Shown in pieces: positions 1 to 9,424 of a stretch of 64,000 nucleotides of DNA (position 1 is its first letter; every line of letters begins with the position of its first letter). The stretch spans positions 1,259,584-1,323,583 of the forward strand of contig NZ_JAHLMU010000001.1 in assembly GCF_018919485.1 (NCBI RefSeq), written 5' to 3'. The translations under genes were made by a program, and so were the position numbers. Source of the stretch: Psychrobacter sp. TAE2020. GTDB taxonomy: Bacteria > Pseudomonadota > Gammaproteobacteria > Pseudomonadales > Moraxellaceae. Under the pieces are notes generated by a model. That model was given only the letters and a program-made list of their open reading frames with translations. It was not told the DNA's origin and did no database searches.

Positions 1-190
1 TACTAGCGATACCATGATGCGCTAATAGCAAAGCAAAAGATAAGCCAACGTGACCGCCGCCAACGATCAGTACTTGCTGCTCAGTAAGCTTTGCTTTAGG
101 AGTCTGCTGGTCAACTTGCTTAGTTTTATTATGGTGAGCAGCTTGGGCGGCTGAATAGGTAGGATCATTATTAACATTAGAATTTTGCAT
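1..190 (-). CDS. FAD-dependent monooxygenase, N-terminal part (runs off left edge)
   Basis: Only the first 63 codons are in the window; the rest lies to the left. After a hydrophilic stretch of about 38 residues the translation reads VLIVGGGHVGLSFALLLA, a Rossmann-type GxGxxG dinucleotide-binding motif placed as in FAD-dependent aromatic and ubiquinone hydroxylases (UbiH/UbiF/PHBH fold). The ATG at 188-190 has the leader AGGAATAATA in front of it, a reasonable ribosome site. The FAD fold is visible; the substrate cannot be decided from this fragment. It is transcribed away from phoH. Confidence 0.7.
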   Translation of the reverse strand, partial: MQNSNVNNDPTYSAAQAAHHNKTKQVDQQTPKAKLTEQQVLIVGGGHVGLSFALLLAHHGIAS

Positions 191-725
191 TATTATTCCT
201 AATCGCTTTTATTTAAGAGGTATTTGAAAGCATTTCACAGTCAGTGAATGGCCGATTAAAAGTTTGTCAAAATGTAATCACCGGCTTGCTAGTTGTCGCA
301 CAGTTTGATGCATCCATCGTTATATTACGATTTTGAATGCGTCCATCGATTGGCTATACAATAGCAGTTAATCAGCTATAAACTACCTGCTAGGTTACCA
401 CAAATTATCTTAGTTTCTGTGAACTTAACGCTACTGCTAAGCCCTGTTGATGACTAGAGTGCAGGCTAGCTTAGTAAGCGGTAAATAATAGCTTAAGTCG
501 TTGCACTCTATATACAAAACAGCCCAACTGTAAACCGCTAATGCCTTGAAATTTAAATATTATCAACCATAATGAATGTAGACTATTTATTTACTAACCC
601 TAATTTTATTGTTACTAACAACCATTAAATCCGACCGTCATTTTTAGCATAATAAACCAATAGCAAAGCCGTTAACCATAAGCCAGATTCACTCACTACT
701 TTATCTATTTAGCCCTTAGCCAATA
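191..725. other. Intergenic region between divergent FAD-monooxygenase and phoH
   Basis: This 535-base AT-rich gap must hold the promoters of both divergent genes. The only structure I can point to is an imperfect direct repeat: TTTGATGCATCCATCG at 304-319 and TTTGAATGCGTCCATCG at 332-348, about 28 bases apart. I see no RNA gene, convincing small coding region or terminator here. Confidence 0.5.
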
Positions 726-1853
726 ATGGGCAAACATCATAAGGATATTCGCTTGACTGACTCCATGAACCGCCATGTAATATTTGAACATTTGACCCAA
801 GCCCACCTAAAAACCATGCTCGGCGAATACAATCATCACCTAAAATATATCCAAACTCGTCTCGATATTAAAATAAGCCAACGCCAAGGTGACTTTTGCC
901 TAACTGGGGATCTAACGGGTATTGAGCGTGGTGAACGTATCTTGTATAAATTAGCCGACGAAGCGCAAAACTCTAAAGACATTACTCCAGAAGAGTTACA
1001 TCTTATTATCCAATCTAGCATTTCGCGCGATCAAGATATAGAAGACGACGAAAAACAAACAGCTAGCAATGATGATGAGCATCCCGATGCTGCCAGCGAA
1101 TTCACTCCTATTAGTTTACGGACTCGTAAAGGTAGAATCATTCCACGCGGCGGTAACCAACAAAGCTATGTTAAAAACGTCTTAACCTCTGATGTCTCCT
1201 TTGGTATTGGCCCTGCTGGTACTGGTAAAACTTATTTGGCCGTCGCTTGTGCGGTAGATATGATTGAGCGTAACGAGATTGAACGTATTTTATTAGTGCG
1301 TCCAGCGGTAGAAGCGGGTGAAAAGCTAGGATTCTTACCAGGCGACTTATCACAAAAAATCGACCCTTATTTACGCCCCTTATATGACGCTCTGTATGAG
1401 ATGTTAGGTTTTGAAAAAGTAGGTAAAATGCTGGAGCGTCAAGAGATTGAAGTAGCACCTTTGGCTTACATGCGTGGTCGTACTTTGAATAACTCTTTTG
1501 TCATTTTAGATGAGGCACAAAACACCACTCCTGAGCAGATGAAGATGTTTTTGACTCGCTTAGGCTTCGGCTCACGAGCAGTGATTACGGGTGATATTAC
1601 TCAAGTCGACTTACCACGAGGTAGCAAATCAGGCCTTACCCAAGCTTTGGAAATCTTAAGTGGTATTGAAGAGATTCATATTACTAAGTTTGACTCAAAA
1701 GACGTGGTACGCCATCAGTTGGTACAAAAAATCGTTGAAGCTTATGATGTGTTCGATGATGAGCAACTGATACTTGAAGAAAAGCGCAAGCAAGAGCGTT
1801 TAGCTGAGCAAGATCGTAGAGCAGCCATTGCTAACGCTGCTGCTAAGCTATAA
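726..1853 (+). CDS. phoH: PhoH-like ATPase
   Basis: Cytoplasmic P-loop NTPase of the PhoH/YbeZ family, found beside ybeY in many proteobacteria and linked to RNA and ribosome metabolism. Walker A is GPAGTGKT near residue 162; Walker B and the following conserved block read FVILDEAQNTTPEQMKMFL near residue 257. The N-terminal ~120 residues fit the usual KH-like region, followed by an acidic linker (residues ~100-120). At 375 residues the length is slightly above the family norm. The ATG at 726 has no strong ribosome site; a second ATG at residue 14 is possible. The gene is followed by ybeY, as in the standard ybeZ-ybeY arrangement, but an intrinsic terminator separates the two. miaB is not immediately upstream. 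Confidence 0.93.
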   Translation: MGKHHKDIRLTDSMNRHVIFEHLTQAHLKTMLGEYNHHLKYIQTRLDIKISQRQGDFCLTGDLTGIERGERILYKLADEAQNSKDITPEELHLIIQSSISRDQDIEDDEKQTASNDDEHPDAASEFTPISLRTRKGRIIPRGGNQQSYVKNVLTSDVSFGIGPAGTGKTYLAVACAVDMIERNEIERILLVRPAVEAGEKLGFLPGDLSQKIDPYLRPLYDALYEMLGFEKVGKMLERQEIEVAPLAYMRGRTLNNSFVILDEAQNTTPEQMKMFLTRLGFGSRAVITGDITQVDLPRGSKSGLTQALEILSGIEEIHITKFDSKDVVRHQLVQKIVEAYDVFDDEQLILEEKRKQERLAEQDRRAAIANAAAKL

Positions 1854-1935
1854 TTAGCAACTTTAACTTTTAAACTTTTGAATAAGCAAATAGTTAAACA
1901 CTTAGCTTTTTGCACCACTACTGTTAGAAAACGAA

Positions 1936-1964
1936 AAACCAGACTAATAATAGTCTGGTTTTTT
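1936..1964 (+). terminator. Intrinsic terminator after phoH
   Basis: Perfect 11-bp stem AAACCAGACTA / TAGTCTGGTTT with an ATAA loop, followed by a T run. It sits 83 bases after the phoH stop and before ybeY, so the two genes may be separate units or partly read through. Confidence 0.85.
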
Positions 1965-2078
1965 ATGCTTTAGATTAGGGCGTGTTATTATGATTAACCT
2001 GACATCGACAGCTGATATGCTTAAGCATAGCCCAGATACTACCATATAAGCTGTATTAATTAATAAAAAGAGCCAGAT

Positions 2079-2705
2079 ATGACACAAGCTAATGATGATG
2101 GCACTACTAATGCCAATACTGACAATGCTAATAACGACCCTATTGTAGCTACTAGTCTTCAAGCAGCTGAGATAACTATTAGTGCTATCGACACTATTGG
2201 CGAGCAACTCATTAATAGTTTTTATACTGAAGATATCCTACAAACTGCACTGAGCGCAACCTTAGCTTATATTGATAAACGTATGCAGGACGGTCTACAG
2301 CTACCGTACTTCGCAGATATCGATAACGCCGCATGGCAACAAAAACCTAAAGCTTTAGAGGTCTATATAACTGATGCTAGCGAAGGACGTGAGCTTAACA
2401 TGGAGGCTCGTGGTAAAGATAAGCCGACTAATATTTTATCTTATCCCAGCGAGATGCCTGCCAGCATTATTGAGCTGATGCCGACTTTACCATTAGGGGA
2501 GTTGATTATCTGTCATGAAGTGATGGTACGCGAGGCGCAAGAGCAGAATAAAAGCGTGGCCCAGCATATTAGCCATTTATTAATACATGGCATCCTACAT
2601 TTGCTAGGCTTCGATCATGAGCTAGGTCAAGCTGAGCAGGACGAGATGGAGAGCTTTGAGATAGATATTTTACAAGGACTAGGCTTAGCTAATCCTTATT
2701 TATAG
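2079..2705 (+). CDS. ybeY: Endoribonuclease YbeY (rRNA maturation factor)
   Basis: Zinc-dependent single-strand endoribonuclease acting in 16S rRNA 3'-end maturation and ribosome quality control. The metal-binding signature HGILHLLGFDH lies near residues 170-180, close to the C-terminus as expected. The protein has 208 residues, longer than the usual 150-180. The surplus is an acidic, Asn/Thr/Ala-rich N-terminal tail of about 40 residues. AAAGAG lies just upstream of the ATG. Its neighbour phoH supports the assignment. Confidence 0.93.
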   Translation: MTQANDDGTTNANTDNANNDPIVATSLQAAEITISAIDTIGEQLINSFYTEDILQTALSATLAYIDKRMQDGLQLPYFADIDNAAWQQKPKALEVYITDASEGRELNMEARGKDKPTNILSYPSEMPASIIELMPTLPLGELIICHEVMVREAQEQNKSVAQHISHLLIHGILHLLGFDHELGQAEQDEMESFEIDILQGLGLANPYL

Positions 2706-2835
2706 CTTTATTACATTGCTTATAGCATTACTTATAACCTTTGTTAAAAAACAGGCCCTGCAATACAGTTTATAGAATGAGGTTGGCTATAGATATCGGT
2801 AACTATCATTCATTTTAACAGGGTTTTAAACATCA

Positions 2836-3711
2836 TTAGTCTTTAGTCATAGGTAGCTTTTGTGACTGATCCATATTGTTGATCATTTGATCTAATCCCT
2901 TGATATGTACGCTACGCTGCGGAAAGGGAATGTTTATTTTTTCATCGTCGAATACGTTTTTAAATTGCTCAAGCAAGTCGCATTGCATCGACCACCAGTC
3001 GGCATTGGTAGTCCAAACATTCAAAGTCAAGTCGACAGAGTTATCCCCTAAGTTGGTCACGCGAACGATAGGTTCAGGTTCATTGAAAGCTACCGGATTA
3101 TCATGGGCTAGCTTTAATATCAAGTCTTTGACGACTTTGATATTAGCATCGTAGCCAATACGGATAGTAATATCGACACGGCGGTTGGGCAGCGAAGTAT
3201 AATTGGTCACTGCCGAAGTGGTGATACTGCTATTTGGGATAATAATATCGTGATTATTGATAGTAGTAAGATGAGTATTAACTAAAGTAATCTCGCCTAC
3301 TGTGCCAGTGAAGTTACTAATTTGCACATAATCGCCTTTAACGAAGGGGCGAAAAGTCACAATCATAATACCAGCGGCAAAATTTGACAGCTGATCTTTG
3401 AGTGCCAGTCCTATAGCGACCGCTGCACCACCCAAAATAGCCACTACTGAAGTAGTATGGACACCGACTTGATTTAGCGCCGCCAAAGCAACGATGACTA
3501 TCAGCACCCCATAGAGCATACGACTCAGGAAGTTAGCAGCAGTCACATCTACTCGGCTACGAATCATAATACCATGCAAAATTCTGGTAGCTTTCTGAGT
3601 TAGCCAGCGTCCTACAGTAAATATCAATAAGGCCAATAAAACTTTAAACAATAAGCTCAACACACTATCTGTCAAAGTGGCTACATCTAAGGTAAATCCT
3701 AAAAATTCCAT
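2836..3711 (-). CDS. mscS: Small-conductance mechanosensitive channel (MscS family)
   Basis: Inner-membrane channel that opens under membrane tension to release solutes on osmotic downshock. Three hydrophobic segments lie at about residues 15-35, 60-80 and 88-110. The third carries the Gly/Ala-rich pore-lining pattern GGAAVAIGLALKDQLSN, followed by FVKGDYVQI, which begins the beta domain typical of MscS. At 291 residues it matches E. coli MscS in size. It stands alone, converging with ybeY and divergent from the unknown gene at 4139. The start ATG has only a weak ribosome site. Confidence 0.92.
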   Translation of the reverse strand: MEFLGFTLDVATLTDSVLSLLFKVLLALLIFTVGRWLTQKATRILHGIMIRSRVDVTAANFLSRMLYGVLIVIVALAALNQVGVHTTSVVAILGGAAVAIGLALKDQLSNFAAGIMIVTFRPFVKGDYVQISNFTGTVGEITLVNTHLTTINNHDIIIPNSSITTSAVTNYTSLPNRRVDITIRIGYDANIKVVKDLILKLAHDNPVAFNEPEPIVRVTNLGDNSVDLTLNVWTTNADWWSMQCDLLEQFKNVFDDEKINIPFPQRSVHIKGLDQMINNMDQSQKLPMTKD

Positions 3712-4138
3712 ATCAATTCTTTATTTCAACTTTATGAGAGTTATTTGCACTTTTGACTAGGCAAGGTTTTGGCTGCGCTATTCTGTGCGCTGTCTTTACG
3801 CCTCTGCTTATCAACACTACCCCCACCTACTTATGCAGCAATGGCTAATAACAGCGCTTACTAACTAATGTTAAAGGTTATCATAACATGAGCGCCAATT
3901 AGACGGCTATGGTTAATAATGACACGGCACAACACAGTCGCAGGCTTCTAATTTTAACCGCTCAATGCTTTAATAGTGAATAATGTGATGTTTATTAGTA
4001 GGTTATTTAGCTGATTTGCTACAATATGGCGGCATCAGTTTTGCCTTTAGCTGTTTTGCTATATACTAATTTCATTCTCTATCACAGCTTTATAGCTGTC
4101 ACATAATTTACGGATAATCGAATACAAGGATAAAGAGC
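3712..4138. other. Divergent intergenic region, mscS / unknown gene
   Basis: This 427-base gap should carry both divergent promoters. I see no RNA gene or repeat. The only clear signal is the ribosome site AAGGA at 4126-4130, which fixes the TTG start of the next gene. Confidence 0.5.
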
Positions 4139-4978
4139 TTGAGCGACTCTGAAAACATTGACCCTAGATATAGCAACCGATCTAATAGTGACAAAAACAA
4201 CAATCGACGCAGTACTGATAGCATCACTGACTTCGATGATTTTGTAGAAAATCTTGGCTATCGTTTTAGTGAGTCTTTTGGTAATGGTTGGGATAGCCTC
4301 ACTCAAGTTATCAAAAACTTATATAACAAAACTACCGATAAGATAGAAGACGAAATCGCCCTGCCCGTTCCAGAAAAATATGTCAACGATGCGCTACAGA
4401 AATTCGTCACTGATAATGTCAACGCCATTTTAGAGCTGCGCGTTGAGCTGCATGATAAATGGTTTCGACTATTCTGTACTATCAGTGTCGCTGGTATCTA
4501 TGTCGAAGTGGCCAGTAACTTTAAGTTGGTTCACGTGCAACTAGATCGTAATGTGCAGCGCTTTGTCTTTGGTCAACTGACCTTTACTGATGTGCTGAAT
4601 CTACGCTGTGAGTCTTTCATCAAGCGTCAAGGTATCAAGCTGGCCGTTTGGTTTTATCACAAAGTGCTAAAAAAAGACCCGTTAGGCGTTATCTTAACTT
4701 ATATCAATATTGCTCGTGCTAAAGATGACATTATTTATTTAGATATCCATCGCTGGATGAAAAATAATGACAAGATTATGAGCACTCTGCATAAAGTTCA
4801 AGTGAATTACGGGGAATCTGAAGAAGAGCAGATGGTTCTAAAAGCACAAATCAACTATCGCGATTTATTGGGTGGTAGTAATGGCGAACATATTATTAGA
4901 GATGAAGATGAGCCGGAATTAATGAAAGGCCCGATCAATCCTATAGCCGATGCTACTGAGCCCAGTCAAGAGGCTTAA
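4139..4978 (+). CDS. Conserved-looking protein of unknown function
   Basis: I do not recognise this 279-residue protein. It has no signal peptide or clear membrane segment. The first ~30 residues are Ser/Asn/Asp/Arg-rich and probably disordered. The middle (residues ~80-230) is a mixed, well-folded-looking sequence, including ELRVELHDKWFRLFCTISV and the run ending WMKNNDKIMSTL. The C-terminus is acidic. The start is TTG: AAGGA lies 8 bases upstream, and no in-frame ATG lies nearby. A strong terminator follows. Codon use resembles the neighbouring core genes, so it is probably a lineage core gene rather than a recent import. Confidence 0.7.
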   Translation: MSDSENIDPRYSNRSNSDKNNNRRSTDSITDFDDFVENLGYRFSESFGNGWDSLTQVIKNLYNKTTDKIEDEIALPVPEKYVNDALQKFVTDNVNAILELRVELHDKWFRLFCTISVAGIYVEVASNFKLVHVQLDRNVQRFVFGQLTFTDVLNLRCESFIKRQGIKLAVWFYHKVLKKDPLGVILTYINIARAKDDIIYLDIHRWMKNNDKIMSTLHKVQVNYGESEEEQMVLKAQINYRDLLGGSNGEHIIRDEDEPELMKGPINPIADATEPSQEA

Positions 4979-5085
4979 ACCAGAAGGCTAAAAAAGACGC
5001 CTAGACAATGCTTAGCAAAGTTGTCATTTATAGTCTAGAAAAAGAGTAATACTCAACGCCCCTAAGCATTAGTATTCAAAAAACC

Positions 5086-5130
5086 AAAAAGCCGCAACTG
5101 TCTTTATCAGCAAGACTATTGCGGCTTTTT
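5086..5130 (+). terminator. Intrinsic terminator after the 4139 gene
   Basis: A 12-bp stem AAAAAGCCGCAA / TTGCGGCTTTTT with a 21-base loop and a trailing T run. Its A-rich left flank means it could also work for leftward transcripts. Confidence 0.8.
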
Positions 5131-5240
5131 ATTAACTGTCTTTCTTTACAGTAAAGGCGACAAGCATAACAATGGCTAACAGTATAATCATAGCTATCAA
5201 CATAATAATGGCTAATTATTAAAAAAATATTGCCGCACTC

Positions 5241-6071
5241 TTACCAGTAATTCTCTACCGCTATATTACCCTCACCACGTCTATTCATCACCATGCCTAA
5301 GCTTTTTAGCGTCTCTTTGGTATCTTCCACCATTTCAGGGTTGCCACATACCATAACATGAGCGCTGTCAATATCTAAGGCTATACCAGCTCGCTGTTGC
5401 AAGCTTTGATCCAGCAATAACTTAGGCAGACGCTCATTTAAAGCATCTGTCATTGGCTCACGAGTAACAATAGGAATAAAAATTAGCTTAGCGGGATTAT
5501 CTACTAATGAGCCAAAGTCCTGTTGCAGTTGCTGGATCTTATCCACGTAGGCTAGCTCTTCTATAGTACGCGCACTATAGGCTAGTACAATATGCTCATA
5601 GTCTTGCCAAGTTTGTAGGTCTTGCAGCATAGATAAGAACGGCGCCAGGCCAGTACCAGTTGCTAATAGCCACAAGTCTTTAGGATGCGGTTTTTGGTAG
5701 CGAGCTAGGGTCAAGAATCCAAAGGGCATAGTGTTTAGCAATAGCTCATCACCGACTTGTAGGTGCTGCAACTGCGAGGTAAAAGCCCCATCAGGAATGA
5801 CGATTGAGAAAAACTCCAACACTTCATCAAAAGGTGAAGAGGCGATAGAATAAGCTCGAAATACCTCTTCATCAACCGCTTGCTCGACAACTTGATCAGC
5901 TGCTGCTCGTTGCTGTTGATAATATTGCAACTGACTGGGATTAACCCCTAAGCGTACAAACTGTCCAGCAGCAAATTTAAAGCTATCCGGTCTGGTGACG
6001 GTAAAGCTAAATAAGTTAGGTGTCCAAGTGGTTTTACTAAGCACTGTTACGGTTTGAATATTATCACTCAT
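5241..6071 (-). CDS. fpr: Ferredoxin--NADP+ reductase
   Basis: FAD enzyme that exchanges electrons between NADPH and ferredoxin or flavodoxin, important in iron-sulfur repair and oxidative stress. The FAD-binding signature RAYSIASSP is near residue 92, with a second FAD contact in the GAFTSQL region. The nucleotide-binding stretch LLATGTGLAPFLSML is near residue 137. The C-terminus ends VENYW, the aromatic terminus typical of bacterial Fpr. The length of 276 exceeds E. coli Fpr (248), mainly through an insertion around residues 50-80 (QQQRAAADQ and neighbouring acidic residues). It is a single gene, downstream of and co-oriented with nuo but separated by the nuo terminator. Confidence 0.92.
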   Translation of the reverse strand: MSDNIQTVTVLSKTTWTPNLFSFTVTRPDSFKFAAGQFVRLGVNPSQLQYYQQQRAAADQVVEQAVDEEVFRAYSIASSPFDEVLEFFSIVIPDGAFTSQLQHLQVGDELLLNTMPFGFLTLARYQKPHPKDLWLLATGTGLAPFLSMLQDLQTWQDYEHIVLAYSARTIEELAYVDKIQQLQQDFGSLVDNPAKLIFIPIVTREPMTDALNERLPKLLLDQSLQQRAGIALDIDSAHVMVCGNPEMVEDTKETLKSLGMVMNRRGEGNIAVENYW

Positions 6072-6169
6072 AAGTAGTAGTCGCCCTTAGTTATTTATTT
6101 TATCATTCATTTATTGATAAATTAGTGGTTGGCTGCTCGTCATTCAAGTACACATCGAAACAGCCTTTA

Positions 6170-6220
6170 TAGTACCTTTAAAAATACAGTACCTTTAAAA
6201 ATATAGTATCTTTAAAAAAA
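6170..6220. repeat. Three tandem 17-bp units upstream of fpr
   Basis: Three contiguous copies of TAGTACCTTTAAAAATA: 6170-6186, 6187-6203 (first base C) and 6204-6220 (two changes). They lie between the fpr start and the nuo terminator, so they are in the fpr promoter region. Confidence 0.85.
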
Positions 6221-6251
6221 TAATAACTTATTTAGATAATGGATAACCAAA

Positions 6252-6282
6252 AAATAAAAAAGGCCAGCCTGCGCCAACCTTT
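6252..6282 (-). terminator. Intrinsic terminator closing the nuo operon
   Basis: Read on the minus strand: AAAGGTTGGC, loop GCAG, GCTGGCCTTT, a 10-bp stem with three G-U pairs followed by a T-rich tract. It begins about 30 bases after the nuoN stop. Confidence 0.8.
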
Positions 6283-6312
6283 ATTAATTATTAAAACCTA
6301 GCTGAGCTGTGC

Positions 6313-7791
6313 TTACCAAATACGAGCAAGCGTTGACCATTCAATCAAAGTACTTGGTAAGATACCAAAGAATACAATAACTACTGTCACTGCGATCACC
6401 ATGATACCCCCTGTACGTACGCCCCAATGCCCTACTACATCAAACTCAATAAACTGCTTCGGACGTTTGAATAGGGTTAACATCACGCGCAAGTAATAGA
6501 ACAGACCTATAGAGCTACCGATAATAATCATCGCTGCTAAGAACCATTGTGCGCCTTGCACGGCAGCAAAGATAGCAAAAAACTTAGTGATAAAGCCAGC
6601 GGTCAGCGGTATACCTGCCAAGGATAACATCATAATAGTTATCACTGCCGTCAATACCGGTCGACGCCAAAATAGACCTTGATAATGGCTTAATTCGTCT
6701 GCTTCACCAGTCATTCTAAACGGACTTGACATTAGGGTCACGGCCCCAAAAGCACCGATAGAAGTAAAGGCATAAATCGCCATATACATTGTAACGACCG
6801 AATCAGCCCCAGGACCTATACTAACAATCACAATCAATACGTAACCCATATGAGCAATCGAAGAATAACCCAATAGACGCTTGAGATTAGTCTGACGAAC
6901 TGCTAATAAGTTACCGATTAGAATAGATAGGGTGGCCATGACCATAAGCAGCATTTGTACTGAAGGTAATACCAATAGCTTGGTATCTAATAAGAAGCGG
7001 ATAGCCAACGCCATCATTGCCACTTTGGTCACTGAAGCCAAATAAGTGGCGACAGGCGCAGGGGCCCCTTCATAAACATCTGGTGTCCAGATATGAAAAG
7101 GTGCCGCAGACAGCTTAAAGGCAATGCCGAACATCATCAGCGCTGCACCTAGTATCAATAGTGGCGACTGATACATAGTGGCTAACTGTAAGCTAATAGG
7201 CTTAAAGCCTAATGAGCCAACTTGCGCATAAATAAAGGCCATGCCCATCAACAATGTCGCTGATGCCGTCGCTGACAACACCAGATACTTAAGCCCTGAT
7301 TCAAGCGAGCGACTACGCAAAAAGGTATAAGCCAACATGCCATATAACGGTACTGACAATAGCTCTAGGCTTACAAAGAAGGAGGCCATATGCTGAGCAC
7401 ATACCATCAATAATGCGCCAGAAGTCGATAACAACATCAACAAATACAGCTCATCTTTATTGTCATGATAATTATCAAAATAAGCATATGACAAAGTACA
7501 GCAGGCCAGCGCACAGATAAAGATAACTAGCATGTTGAACTGGGCAAAACCATCAATAGCAAATAATTGACTCGCCTCAAAAAGTGCCGGACCGCTCTCA
7601 ATCATCCCAGTCATCTGACCTATTAAAGTAAATAGACCAACGTTAAGTCCTATTACTGTAATAGTACCAGCGATAACATGTGAGCGTTTAATAGTGATAG
7701 CGATCATCACTAGCAATACTGTAATTATCACCGCAACAATGGGCGCATAAGGCATCAGCCCCATCAAATCATTCATCGTAAATTCAGTCAT
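6313..7791 (-). CDS. nuoN: NADH-quinone oxidoreductase subunit N
   Basis: Antiporter-like proton-pumping subunit in the membrane arm of respiratory complex I. The 492 residues are almost entirely transmembrane helices (about 14), close to the E. coli length of 485. The conserved helix-7 to helix-8 region is present, with FKLSAAPFHIWTPDVYEGAP near residue 228 carrying the lysine and HxWxPD pattern of the family. It is the last gene of the operon, three bases after nuoM. Confidence 0.97.
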   Translation of the reverse strand: MTEFTMNDLMGLMPYAPIVAVIITVLLVMIAITIKRSHVIAGTITVIGLNVGLFTLIGQMTGMIESGPALFEASQLFAIDGFAQFNMLVIFICALACCTLSYAYFDNYHDNKDELYLLMLLSTSGALLMVCAQHMASFFVSLELLSVPLYGMLAYTFLRSRSLESGLKYLVLSATASATLLMGMAFIYAQVGSLGFKPISLQLATMYQSPLLILGAALMMFGIAFKLSAAPFHIWTPDVYEGAPAPVATYLASVTKVAMMALAIRFLLDTKLLVLPSVQMLLMVMATLSILIGNLLAVRQTNLKRLLGYSSIAHMGYVLIVIVSIGPGADSVVTMYMAIYAFTSIGAFGAVTLMSSPFRMTGEADELSHYQGLFWRRPVLTAVITIMMLSLAGIPLTAGFITKFFAIFAAVQGAQWFLAAMIIIGSSIGLFYYLRVMLTLFKRPKQFIEFDVVGHWGVRTGGIMVIAVTVVIVFFGILPSTLIEWSTLARIW

Positions 7792-7794
7792 GAC

Positions 7795-9423
7795 TTAACG
7801 TGCCTCCGTTGCATCAAGTAATTGCGATGCATCTACTTGAGTTACTTCACTATAGATATAAGCATTATTAATCCACTGCATAGCGTGGCTCGAAGTATCC
7901 AATATTGGCTGCGGATATAGCCCGAGCCAAACTAGCCCAAAAGCCAGTATTAACAATAATGACACCTCACGTCGACCTAAGTCTCTTAGTCGGCGCTCAG
8001 GTAGGCCATGTGACTTAGTTTCGTGACTAGCGACTTCTTTAATATTATTAACACCAAATAGCGTGCGATACACTAGTAATAATGAGTATAAACCTGCCAA
8101 TACTAAGCTAAAGGTGGCAAAGACTACGAATACCGGATAGTCAGCAAATGAGCCGAATAAAATCATGAATTCGCCGACGAAGTTACCAGTGCCAGGAATA
8201 CCTAGCAAGGCGGCACAGAAGAACATCAGTAACGGAGCGTAGTAACGAAACTGACCCCACATACCGCCCATTACAGTGATGTCGCGAGTATGCAAACGCT
8301 CGTATAACTGTCCTGCCATAATAAATAGCGCCGCTGAACTTAGACCATGCGCTAACATCTGTATCATCAACCCTTGCAGGCTGAGCAAACTACCCGCATA
8401 GATAGCTAGAACGATGAAGCCCATATGCGAGATACTAGTGTAAGCCAATAAGCGCTTCATATCGGTCTGCATAAAGGCCAACCACGCCCCATAGAAGATA
8501 CCGATTGTTCCTAGAGTCATCGCTATAGGTGCAAACTCTTGGGAGGCTACCGGAAATAGAGGTAGCACAAAACGAATCAACCCGTAAGCGGCGGTCTTAA
8601 TTAGTACCCCTGCCAAATCAACCGAACCCGCAGTAGGTGCCTGTGCATGCGCATCAGGTAACCAACCATGAAAAGGTATAATCGGTAGCTTGACGGCAAA
8701 ACCAATAAAGAAGCACAACATAATGGGATATTCCCAGCCTCCCATAGGAGTGCCGAGTAAATCATTATAGTTAAAGCTAAATCTACCAGTATGTGCCTGA
8801 CTAAATAGCACTAATAATAAGATACCAATCAGCATGATCAGCCCAGAGAGCTGAGTATAGATAAAGAACTTAGTGGCTGCCTGCTCTTTGGTCTTACCGC
8901 CTACTACATCATGACCCCAAATGGCAATCAAGAAGTAGATAGGAACCAGCATCATCTCCCAAAAGAAGAAGAATAAGAACATATCAATGGCCATAAATAC
9001 GCCAATGACGCCGCCTAAGCTCCACAATAGGTTTAAGTGGAAGAAGCCAACCCGACGTTGAATCTCGTTCCAAGAACAAGCAACGGCTGCGACCCCCAAT
9101 AGTCCAGTCAAACCTACCATTAGCAAGGACATACCATCCATTGCCAAATGAAAGCTGATACCCAATCTAGGTATCCAAGGCACACTAAATTCAGCGAACC
9201 AAGGTATAGCAGCTTGCGGTGCGAGCACTTGCTTGCTCATACCACTAAAGTTGCCATACTGCCATAGCACTATAGATAAGCCAAAAGTCAGCAGCATGCC
9301 GATCAAGGCAATCCAGCGTGGCAAACGCTTATTGTAACGCTCTACCAACCAGCATAATAAACCGGCAATAAATGGAATTGCAATTAATGCTGGTAGCATC
9401 CATGTTTGTTGTAACTCTATCAT
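7795..9423 (-). CDS. nuoM: NADH-quinone oxidoreductase subunit M
   Basis: Second antiporter-like proton-translocating subunit of complex I. Its 542 mostly hydrophobic residues contain FAVKLPIIPFHGWLPDAHAQ near residue 244, the conserved lysine and HGWLPDAH motif of Mrp-type antiporter subunits, and a glutamate in FFWEMMLVPIYFLI near residue 154. The length is a little above E. coli (509), mostly from a longer loop and tail near the C-terminus. It begins one base after the nuoL stop and ends three bases before nuoN. Confidence 0.97.
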   Translation of the reverse strand: MIELQQTWMLPALIAIPFIAGLLCWLVERYNKRLPRWIALIGMLLTFGLSIVLWQYGNFSGMSKQVLAPQAAIPWFAEFSVPWIPRLGISFHLAMDGMSLLMVGLTGLLGVAAVACSWNEIQRRVGFFHLNLLWSLGGVIGVFMAIDMFLFFFFWEMMLVPIYFLIAIWGHDVVGGKTKEQAATKFFIYTQLSGLIMLIGILLLVLFSQAHTGRFSFNYNDLLGTPMGGWEYPIMLCFFIGFAVKLPIIPFHGWLPDAHAQAPTAGSVDLAGVLIKTAAYGLIRFVLPLFPVASQEFAPIAMTLGTIGIFYGAWLAFMQTDMKRLLAYTSISHMGFIVLAIYAGSLLSLQGLMIQMLAHGLSSAALFIMAGQLYERLHTRDITVMGGMWGQFRYYAPLLMFFCAALLGIPGTGNFVGEFMILFGSFADYPVFVVFATFSLVLAGLYSLLLVYRTLFGVNNIKEVASHETKSHGLPERRLRDLGRREVSLLLILAFGLVWLGLYPQPILDTSSHAMQWINNAYIYSEVTQVDASQLLDATEAR

Positions 9424-9424
9424 C

